DNA from: Cephalopachus bancanus
Taxonomy: Eukaryota > Chordata > Mammalia > Primates > Tarsiidae
Direction of reading: 5' to 3'
Assembly (NCBI GenBank): GCA_027257055.1
Contig: JAPVLO010000039.1
Span: 6,292,501-6,356,500, forward strand
Length of the DNA stretch: 64,000 nucleotides
Shown here: in pieces, positions 13,037 through 64,000 of the stretch
Layout of the letters: each line of letters begins with the position of its first letter
Numbering within the stretch: position 1 is the first letter of the stretch
Translations under genes and position numbers: made by a program
The notes under the pieces: model-generated
Seen by the model: only the letters and a program-made list of their open reading frames with translations
Database searches by the model: none
Told to the model about the DNA's origin: nothing

Positions 13037-13059
13037 ATACCTCTTATAGGTAACCAGTC

Positions 13060-13433
13060 TGTTGGTGGTTTGACTTGTGTGCCTGGGAAGGTACGTTCAA
13101 GGCCTAATGTATGTGACCTAAGATGGGGTCACATTGGATTAGGTATGGGTGAGGGAAATTTGGACACAGTCAAGACACATGGGAAGAGATGGCCTCATGA
13201 TGACAGAGGCAGAGATCGGAAATGGTACGTCTACAGGCAGAGGAATGCTGAGTGCTGCCTCCTGCCCTGACGTTGGGAGAAGCACGGGATGAGCTCTCCA
13301 GAGCCTCCAGAGGGCACCAACCTGCCCACGCTTGATTACAGACTTGTAGCCTATAGAACTTCGGCCCTTTTTGTTGCTCAAACCCTCCACTTTGTGGTAC
13401 TTTGTCACAGCAGCCGTAGGAGGCGAATATGCA
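13060..13433 (+). mobile_element. Second MaLR-type LTR, same family and orientation
   Basis: Starts TGTTGGTGG and ends ATATGCA. It shares the central (GCCTCCAGAGGGCACCAAC) and 3' (TTTGTGGTACTTTG) motifs with the preceding copy, 23 bases away. Confidence 0.55.
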
Positions 13434-13609
13434 ATATCATCATCTTCTGGTTTATCCTTCCTGTGTTTCTTTAACACAAATGATCAGAAACATGGATATC
13501 TTCCTTTATCCTTTTCTTTCTTCCATGAAGGATAGCATACAGTAGTTAACTCTTTAGCACTTAGGAACATTATTTTTATGTATGTATTTTTCTTTTTATT
13601 CTCTCTTTT

Positions 13610-14203
13610 TTTTTTTTAGAGATAGGGACTTGGTCTGTTGCCCAGGCTGAAGGGCCATGGCACGATCACAGCTCACCACAGTCTTGAACTCCTGGGTTCA
13701 AGCAATCCTCCTGCCTCAACCTCCCAAGTAGCTAGGACTACAGGTGCAGGCCACCATGTCTGGCTTTTTTTGTTGTTGTTGTTAGTTGGAGTCTCACTCT
13801 TTCGCCAGGCTGGAGTGCAGTGGCACACTCATGGCCACCACAGCCTCGAGCTGCTGGACTTAGGCAATCCTTCCACCTCAGCCTTCCAAGTATCTGGAAC
13901 TACAGTTGCAGACCACCACGCTGAGCTAATTTTTGTTTATTGTAGAGATGAGACCTCACCAAGTTGCCCATGCTGGTCTCGAACCTCCAGACTCAGCCAA
14001 TCCTCTCACTTCAGCCTCCCAAAGTGCTGGAATTACGGGCTGAGCCACCTTGCCCAGCCCCAGCCCGTTTTTTATTTTATTTTTTGTAAAGACAGGATCT
14101 TGCTATGTTGCCCAGGTTAGTTTCAAGTCCCTGGTCTCAAGCAGTCCTCCTGCCTTAGCCTCCCAAAGTGTTGAGATGATAGGTATGAGCCACTGCACCT
14201 GGC
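13610..14203 (-). mobile_element. Old AluJ-like element split by a younger Alu
   Basis: Right arm 13610-13765 and left arm 14060-14203 flank the inserted element. Confidence 0.8.
13766..14059 (-). mobile_element. Alu nested in an older Alu
   Basis: Lineage-type dimer with a (GTT)n tail, inserted at the mid-linker of the older copy. Confidence 0.88.
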
Positions 14204-14209
14204 CAGGAG

Positions 14210-14503
14210 CATTTTTTTGTTTTGTTTTGAATAGGAGTCACACTCTCACCCATGCTGGAGTGCATGGCACAATCACAGTCACCGCAGCTTCAACCTGCTG
14301 GACTCAGGTGATCCTTCCACTTCAACCTTCCAAGTAGCTGGAACCACAGGCACTCATCACCCACCAGCTAATTTTTTTATTTATTGCAGAGACAAGGACT
14401 TGCCAGGTTGCCTAGGCTGGTCTTGAACCACTGGACTTAGGCAATCCTGTCGCCTCCACCTCCCAAAGTGCTGGGATTACAGGGGTGAGCCACCACATCT
14501 GGC
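14210..14503 (-). mobile_element. Alu
   Basis: Full dimer, diverged right arm. Confidence 0.88.
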
Positions 14504-14845
<342 letters not shown>

Positions 14846-14881
14846 TAAACATCTACTCATTGGCACTAGTTAAAAACTTAC

Positions 14882-15262
14882 CAGCCGGGCTCGGTGGCTC
14901 AGCCTGTAATCCCGCGCCTTGGGAGGCTGAGGTGAGTGGATTGCCTGAGCCGGTTACCGTGGCAGCGAGACTCATCTTACAATAAGTCAAAAAAATCAGC
15001 TGGCGTGTAGGCATGCCTGTAATTCGCTACTCGAAGGAGGCGGAAGATCACCGGAGCCCGCGGTTTGAGCCGCCTGGCAGCGAGCCTCATCTCTACAATA
15101 AGTCAAAAAAATCACTGGCGTGGTAGCGCATTCTTAATTGGTATGGAAGCTGAGGCGGAAGGATCACCGGAGCCCAGCAGGTCGAGGCTGCAGGGGGCCA
15201 GGAGCGGCCACTGCACTCCAATCTGGGCGACAGAGTGAGACTCCAACTCAAAAATAAAAAAT
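14882..15262 (+). mobile_element. Irregular Alu with many small gaps
   Basis: Young-type sequence, but with numerous one- to four-base losses and the mid-section TCTACAATAAGTCAAAAAAA present twice (about 14970 and 15090). Confidence 0.8.
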
Positions 15263-15339
15263 AAATGGAAGATCTAAGATACTGATACTTGAAATTAAAA
15301 AAAATTTGGGAACATAAGGAAAGACAGGAACCCGAGTAA

Positions 15340-15363
15340 CGCTATGCCCCCTTCCCCCCCCCC
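15340..15363. repeat. C-rich low-complexity run
   Basis: CCCCCTTCCCCCCCCCC, a homopolymer-like stretch prone to length error. Confidence 0.7.
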
Positions 15364-16572
15364 ATTTAATCTACTCTTCCCCCTACGCCCTAGCCCTGTT
15401 TAGACCAGGTAGTTCACATGCTCATGCTGATTTGTTCTGGAGTCATGGCTGTTCCTGGAGAACATGAATCTAGACTGTGTCCTGGAAGCAGAGCTCAGGG
15501 CTACCCCTCTAATATCTTTATTCCAGTCCTCACCAATTTCCTTTCTGGAGACCTACAGTACTCTGAGCATAGCATCCACAGTGTCTCATATCTCTGAATG
15601 TGTACTCAATGCTGACCCTAGAAGCATTGAGGTGGGTGGGTGGCACCTGGACCCTTCCCTCCCCTACTCCAGTGGCTGGCTCTGCCTAAGGTTGGGGGAC
15701 ACGGGGACTTCAGCACTCTGGCCTGCTAGAGACTGTAAAATCCTCTAATATACCAAATATTTAGCTCCAGAAGAAGTGCCCCGGTGGTTTTTGTTTGTTT
15801 CTTTTACTGTGTGGACAAAGTGAACAATGCAGTTAGGTAGGCCCAGAGAGTTAAAGAGTTACACAGTTTGGGAATTGGATAATTTCTGAAAAGGGGTAGA
15901 TGTTTTTAAGGCATTCTGTACAGAGGTAAAGGTTAGGGTCATGTTATTTATAATTCCATGAATAAGCCTAAAGAATAGGTAAGCTTTTCTGCCTTGTAGG
16001 AATGTGGAAGTTGATATGTTAATTTTTAAATCTTCAACTTAATTCTGAACCTTCTACATCATTTCTGATCGTTACAAGTTTGCAGGAAAAGTAGGACCTG
16101 ACCAGGCAGATGCAGTTCTCCGAGGCCTAGACAGTGCATGGCGTGGCTTGCTGGCCTGATGCCACCACGTATCGAACGCCACCTGACCAGTACTGCTGTC
16201 TGGCATGGTGTCCCTGGAGTCAGTTCTGTCCGGCTGGTTAGAGCGCAGGCATCTGCGAGTGTGGTTTCCGTAGCATGGAAGCCGAGGATGTGTCTGTGAG
16301 CAGCAGCAGGTTGGGGACACATCAGTGCCCAGCAGATGAGTTGTCTCTCTTCCCTTGCTCTGCTCCGCTGGGGGGTTTCTCAGCCCACTGGGCTAAGCAG
16401 GAAGTTAGAGAAGACAAGTGTGAGTCTCCTTCTGGCTACAAGGTAGAGCAGATCATTTGCTGTTTTTGTTTTAAAATACTAATTTTATTAAAAGTCTCTG
16501 ACAGTTCTGGACAAAAAAAACAAGGAAAAGCAATTTTTAGAAGATGATGAGACTGTCATAATATTAATGTTT

Positions 16573-16711
16573 AGGCCTCAGTGCAGTGACTCACGCCTGT
16601 CATCTTAGCACTTTGAGAGGCTGAGGTGGGAGGATTGCTTGAGGCCAGGAGTTTGAGATCAGCCTGGGCGGCAGAGCAAGACCTCATCTCTGCCAAAGGG
16701 AAAAAAAAAGA
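16573..16711 (+). mobile_element. Old Alu left-arm monomer
   Basis: Single arm ending in an A-rich tract, FLAM-like. Confidence 0.7.
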
Positions 16712-16738
16712 ATATTAGCGTTTAAAAATTTGGATCCA

Positions 16739-17034
16739 GGCCGGGCTCAGTGGCTCAGCCTGTAATCTCAGCACTTTGGGAGGCCAAGACGAGTAGATTG
16801 CCTGAGCCCGTGAGTTCAAGACCAGCCTGGGCAACTTGGTGAGACCTCATCTCTACAATAAATAAAAAAAAATTAGCCGGGCGTGGTAGTGCACACCTGT
16901 AGTTCCAGCTACTTGGAAGGCTGAGGTGGAAGTATCGCCAGAGCCCAGCAGGTCTATGCTGGGGCAGCCATGAGTGTGCCACTGCATTCCAGCCTGGGCG
17001 ACAGAGTAAGACTCCAACTCAAAAGAAGAAGAAA
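16739..17034 (+). mobile_element. Alu
   Basis: Full dimer flanked by AAAAATTTGGATC / AAAAATTTAGATC. Confidence 0.92.
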
Positions 17035-17469
17035 AAAATTTAGATCTCTTTTAGGAGAATATTTTTCCTGCTTCCTAAGAAAGGCTCATCCTAGGCTCAT
17101 CTATGGGCTTCTGCCAAGATTGAGGATCAAGCCAGGTTTGAGTTTGGTAAGTTGGCCTGAGATCTCTTCTGGGAACGTACATGGGAAGTGGTATCAGAAG
17201 GCACCTGCCTGCCTACTGCAGCTTTGCCCCTGAGGTTTTGATAAGCCTCAACATCTTTTGCTGACCTGACACGTGAGGATGTGTTGCCAAACACCATACC
17301 CCAACACGGCAGCCGCAATGCAATGTTGAGTCCCATGTGATTTCTCTTTTGAGCAACAGCCTGATTTAGAGGAATCCATACTTGCTTCTGCCAGACAACC
17401 TAGATGTGACACACGATGGTCTTCTGTTTCTTGTGTCTTACTCTCCTTTCGTCATGTTTGTCTTTGCAG

Positions 17470-60663
<43,194 letters not shown>

Positions 60664-60775
60664 TGGTCAAGTACCCCAGGCAAGGGGAGGAAGGACAGGC
60701 ACCACAGATGAGAACCCTACCTGCTTGAGCTTTATTTGCATAAATTAAAGTGTATTAATTTATGTGCTAGACTTT
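60664..60775 (+). terminator. TRAP1: TRAP1 3' UTR with ATTAAA poly(A) signal
   Basis: ATTAAA, a common variant signal, lies at 60744-60749, followed by a GT/T-rich stretch at about 60750-60780 that suits a downstream element. The cleavage site is inferred at roughly 60765-60775. Confidence 0.7.
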
Positions 60776-61001
60776 TTGTCCAGGCTCTGAGGAGGTGGGG
60801 ACTGTGGCGACACAGCCCGTGCTCACACTGGGAAGTAGGGAGATTGGGAAGTGGCCCCGCCCATCCTCTTCCTCCAGCTCGACCTGCCCTGGTGGTTGGG
60901 GAGGCGGGAGGGACTCCATCTCAGACTCCCGCACTGCATCACCCGCCTTCTCCAGGAGCAGCTTGCTGTCGTCCAGGGGCAGGGTCGCAGTGCTGCATGT
61001 G
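60705..61001 (-). terminator. DNASE1: DNASE1 3' UTR with AATAAA poly(A) signal
   Basis: On the - strand AATAAA reads from 60736 to 60731, about 270 nt after the stop. Cleavage is inferred near 60710-60720. This 3' UTR overlaps the TRAP1 3' UTR on the other strand by an estimated 50 nt. Confidence 0.68.
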
Positions 61002-61055
61002 TCAGGCTCTCTTCAGCATCACCTCCACTGGGTAGTGGTCGCTGATGGCTTGGGC
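61002..61055 (-). CDS. DNASE1: DNASE1 coding exon 8
   Basis: Encodes [17 protein letters not shown] then TGA, with catalytic His252. Human stops after MLK; here AGA-GCC adds Arg-Ala before the stop. Confidence 0.93.
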   Translation of the reverse strand, partial: AQAISDHYPVEVMLKRA

Positions 61056-63924
61056 CTGGGGGGAAACATGCAGTGGGCACAGGGACTCGGCCCTGCCCCG
61101 GAAGAAGGGAAGACTTGGCACCGAGGCATTAGTGCTGGGAATCCCAAGGGCGGCGGGTGGGGCTGAAGCCCGGCCGTCTGGCTCCTGCATCAGTGGCATG
61201 CTGCCAAGTCCACTGGAAAGGCCAGGAGGTAGAGGGAGCCTTTCAAGTCACAGCCTAGACTTTCCCAGCCTGAAGACCGTCAGAGACTCAGGAGAAGGCC
61301 TGGCCTGGCGCATGTCAGTGTGTGGAGAAGCAGCAGCCACGTCAGAATCGTGGGCCTGGGTCTCGCCGAGGTCCTGTATCACTGTCCCCGCCTGAGCTAA
61401 GCATGCAAGGGAAGGACACATACCAGTTGGCTGCTCAGGCCGTAAGCAGCCTGGAAGTCAAAGGGAGCGGCCGAGTCGGAAACAACGGCACCCTGGAGCA
61501 GATTTCCCGCAACCACGATCCTGAGAGGTGTTGGGACAGGAGAGAAGGTTCTCCTTTCACCTGCTGCCCTGGCTGTGGGCCCACCTGGCTCTCCCAGGCT
61601 CAACCCCTGCTACTATGAGCTGAGCTGAGGGACCTGGGACCTCCCCCACCTGTGACAGCTGGACCCGGAGCCAAGGCTACTCACATAGCCTGTACTCCCG
61701 GGACTGTTCGGGAATGACAACCACATGAGAATGTAGGTTCTGCGTCTCCTTTCAACCTAAGTGGACCGACCGTCAGGGTCAGTGTCCAGAGGGCCTGTTT
61801 CTGAAGCTGGGCCTGCCAGTCAAGGCTGCTCACAGACACGCCCCTCCCATCCGCCCTGAGCCTGCCCAGCCCCCTCACCTGTCGTAGGCACAGTGTGTGG
61901 ATGTAGCTGTGGTGTCAGCGGTGTCAGGGATCAGCCACTGGAAGGCAGGGTTGGTACGCAGGCGGATGGATGGCCAGTGGGAGGGTGTCACATAACTGCA
62001 GCCGGCGTTGAAATCACCCATCAACATGATGTCCTATCAGAACATCCAGTTGGCACAAGGACAAATGGAGGCCCCTGGAGCCCCCTGCCCCGGGAGGGCC
62101 TCATACCTCCATGCCCCACTTCTGCTGGACATCCAGGTAGACATCATACAGAGCATCGATCTCAGCCACTGCATCCATTGGGGCCGCGTGCAGGGGAACA
62201 ATGGCAAACTCCCTCACCTCTGCAAAGACGGTAGTCGTGCTAAGGATGTGGTATGCAGAGTCCACCTTGTGGAGGCCTGGCCAGAGAGCACCTCAGAGGC
62301 CACACATGGACAGGGAAGACTCAGTCATACTGTAGGCCTGGGATAAAGGATGGGAGACAGTGCCCCGGGGTGGACGTTTACCAAGTAACTTCAATGTAAA
62401 ACCCTCTCTAGGGGCTGAGGGAGGTAGGCAGCATTCGATGTAGCTTCCCAGGTGTTCTGGGAGGGGCCTGGGGCCATAAGCACCGAGCCAAGACTCTACC
62501 TTGGCCCAGGCAGCCCAGGGCAGCAGCACTCACCCGTGAACGGGGAGGAGAACTTGACCACAGCAGGCTCTCTGCTGAAAGTGTCGTTTCCACAGGGCTC
62601 GCAGCCATCATCATAATAGTAGCTATCGAGGACTGATACCTGGTCGGGCCTGTGGAAAGCCAGGGAGAGGAGCTGACCTCAGCCTCCCCTCCCTTAGCTG
62701 CTCACGGGAGGTGGGCACCATGGCCTGGGCTGCACTCGGGCCCATGCAGGCTGAAGCACCAGCCACGTCCTGCCAGCCTCTCCACGGGCTGCGAGAGACT
62801 CCTGGGAGGGAGGACACGGCAGCTGGCCACCCGTCACCCCACTGGCTCTGAGGTCCTGAGGTGGTTTGGCTTCAGCCTGGACCTTGGCTCTGTGGCCTTG
62901 GTTTCTTGCCCCCAGGACATGGCTTCCCCCACTCTGCTGGGGCCTTCCCAGGTGAGGGATGGGCTGGCTTCCTGGCTGTCTAGCACACCCCTCAGCCACG
63001 GGGTCTGTCGCCCCACATCTCGGTCCTTGTGGTCACAGGCCAGGTGGGCCCAAGATGTTACCTGTACACAAAGAGGTAGCGCTCCTTGTAGCTGTTGCGT
63101 CCCAGTGGCTCACTGACCACGTAGTGATAGGTGTTTGGTGTGTCCCTGGATTGAAGGAACAAAAGGTCCCAGTCGGGGCCACAGAGGGGACCCTCCAGCT
63201 GCTGACACCAGGGCTCTGCCCCCCACCCGTCACTTTCCCTGGGCCTGAATAAAGTGAGGCCGGGCCCTGTGTGGGGTCGTCACTTCCCCTGGGACTCCGC
63301 CACTGTCACCCACTGATTGAGCTCGTCCAGCAGCTTTCCCACGGCCGTCAGGTGACTGTCTCTGACCTCTTGGACAAGGGCAATGTCGTAGCGACTCAGG
63401 ATCTGAGGGGTGAGGCCACAGCGGTGCTGACCAGGCTGTGGCTGCCCAGGGGCACCCAGCTCTGCCTGTCCCCAGGTCCCCGCAGGGCCATGACAGGAGC
63501 TGCAGCTACTGCTCCAAGGTATTTCTGTCATAGCCCAATGCTCTTGCCTGCATTCCTCCTGCCAGCCATGGGCAGCATGGCAAGGACAAGGACCCTGGGC
63601 CAGCAACCGGGGTCCTGTCCCATCCCTGAAAGACGAGGCTCTCGATGTCATTCAGATACTCAACAGTCTGGAGTCCCCAGTGCTGACCTGCCCACAACCC
63701 TAGGCCACTGGCCCAGCATTCCCTGGGCCCTTCTCCGGGGTTCCTCTGCCCTTGGGGACAGACCACCCTGGACTTACCTGTACAATGTAGCTGGAGAGGG
63801 TGGCATTGGACATCTTGGTCTCTCCAAATGTGCGGATGTTGAAGGCTGCTATCTTCAGAGAAAGGGCCACCTGCAACAGGCTGGCCAGGGCCAGCAGTGC
63901 ACCCAGCAGTCTCTCGCCCCTCAT
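61002..63924 (-). CDS. DNASE1: DNASE1, secreted deoxyribonuclease I (complete)
   Basis: Ca2+/Mg2+-dependent endonuclease that cuts extracellular double-stranded DNA. Eight coding exons on the - strand: 63778-63924, 63314-63402, 63062-63145, 62534-62649, 62107-62219, 61879-62033, 61424-61520, 61002-61055. They join to 855 nt, 284 residues plus stop (human 282). Residues 1-22 form a signal peptide. In mature numbering the catalytic set is present: Glu39, Glu78, His134 (VPLHAAP), Asp168 and Asn170 (MGDFNAG), Asp212, His252 (SDHYPVEV). So are disulfide Cys101/Cys104 and Cys173/Cys209, N-glycosylation sites Asn18 and Asn106, and actin-contact residues Tyr65 and Val67. Residue 9 is Arg where human has Gln. 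The C-terminus has two extra residues, Arg-Ala. It faces TRAP1 tail to tail; its promoter and 5' UTR exon lie beyond the window. Confidence 0.95.
61424..61520 (-). CDS. DNASE1: DNASE1 coding exon 7
   Basis: Encodes [20 protein letters not shown] and [12 protein letters not shown]. Acceptor CTCTCAG, donor CTG|GTATGT. Confidence 0.94.
61879..62033 (-). CDS. DNASE1: DNASE1 coding exon 6
   Basis: Encodes [20 protein letters not shown] through [10 protein letters not shown]. It contains Asp168/Asn170, both cysteines of the second disulfide, and Asp212. Acceptor TGATAG, donor CAG|GTGAGG. Confidence 0.94.
62107..62219 (-). CDS. DNASE1: DNASE1 coding exon 5
   Basis: Encodes [20 protein letters not shown] and [18 protein letters not shown], with catalytic His134 in LHAAP. 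Acceptor TTTGCAG, donor GAG|GTATGA. Confidence 0.94.
62534..62649 (-). CDS. DNASE1: DNASE1 coding exon 4
   Basis: Encodes [20 protein letters not shown] and [18 protein letters not shown]: the Cys101-Cys104 disulfide loop and the Asn106 sequon. Acceptor TCCACAG, donor CGG|GTGAGT. Confidence 0.94.
63062..63145 (-). CDS. DNASE1: DNASE1 coding exon 3
   Basis: Encodes [20 protein letters not shown] and ERYLFVY. It holds actin-contact Tyr65/Val67 and Glu78's segment. Donor ACAG|GTAACA is moderately weak. Confidence 0.93.
63314..63402 (-). CDS. DNASE1: DNASE1 coding exon 2
   Basis: Encodes [20 protein letters not shown] and VGKLLDELN. It contains the metal-binding Glu of VQEVRDS. Acceptor CCTCAG, donor AATCA|GTGGGT with a split Gln codon. 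Confidence 0.94.
63778..63924 (-). CDS. DNASE1: DNASE1 coding exon 1
   Basis: Starts at ATG 63924-63922 with A at -3. It encodes the signal peptide [22 protein letters not shown], then mature [20 protein letters not shown]. Arg at mature position 9 and the Asn18 glycosylation sequon are visible. Donor CAG|GTAAGT. An in-frame ATG 60 bases upstream exists, but the downstream one gives the normal signal peptide. Confidence 0.95.
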
Positions 63925-64000
63925 CTTGGGAGAAGGTGGGCTGTAGAGACATGGGGGAAACGGGATGTCGCCCCTGCCACCCACACCCCAGCCTCCTGGA

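Larger units (their letters stand above)
61056..63777 (-). other. DNASE1 introns
   Basis: Seven introns: 61056-61423, 61521-61878, 62034-62106, 62220-62533, 62650-63061, 63146-63313 and 63403-63777. They are short, GC-rich and free of interspersed repeats, in sharp contrast to the TRAP1 introns next door. Confidence 0.85.

Noticed and set aside
13638..14120. 160-residue open frame resembling SHSVAQAGVQW-type proteins
   Set aside because: This is Alu reverse-strand translation. The same pattern recurs at dozens of places in the window and none has independent gene support.
63922..63984. Upstream in-frame ATG for DNASE1 at 63984
   Set aside because: Starting there would add 20 residues ahead of a normal signal peptide; the start at 63924 matches the known protein.

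Overview
This window is nuclear DNA of a primate. Dimeric Alu elements fill roughly a third of it, and the two genes present are recognisable orthologues of human neighbours on chromosome 16p13.3: TRAP1 (mitochondrial HSP90) on the + strand and DNASE1 (secreted deoxyribonuclease I) on the - strand, arranged tail to tail. It is not human. Both proteins differ from the human ones at many positions, and most Alus share fixed differences from human AluS/AluY (left arm ending in GGCTGAGCCACCGAGCCCGG when read from the other strand, right arm carrying CTTGGAAGGCTGAGGCGGAA). These Alus also do not match the lemur/galago types as I remember them, so my best guess is a tarsier-like, non-anthropoid haplorhine. 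That species call is inference.

Layout. 1-17469 is part of TRAP1 intron 1 (exon 1 with the start codon and most of the mitochondrial presequence lies before the window). TRAP1 exons 2-18 run from 17470 to the stop codon at 60663. Every intron has GT-AG ends and all exon phases fit. DNASE1 has all eight coding exons, complete from ATG (63924) to stop (61002), encoding 284 residues. The stop codons are 338 bases apart. The two poly(A) signals lie within 20 bases of each other on opposite strands, so the mature 3' UTRs should overlap.

TRAP1 exon 11 carries five C's where the frame needs four. As written, the reading frame is lost just before the catalytic-arginine loop of the middle domain and stops early in exon 12. 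Every other exon is clean, so this is either a sequence error in a C-run or a real allele.

Introns hold about 70 Alus (including stacked insertions and three-armed elements), old L1 fragments, MaLR-type LTRs, a Tigger1-like and a mariner-like DNA transposon fossil, and an RPSA processed pseudogene split by an Alu. No CRISPR array, operon, tRNA or rRNA gene, or novel gene system was found. The most unusual features are the repeat architecture, the exon 11 frameshift and the overlapping gene ends.
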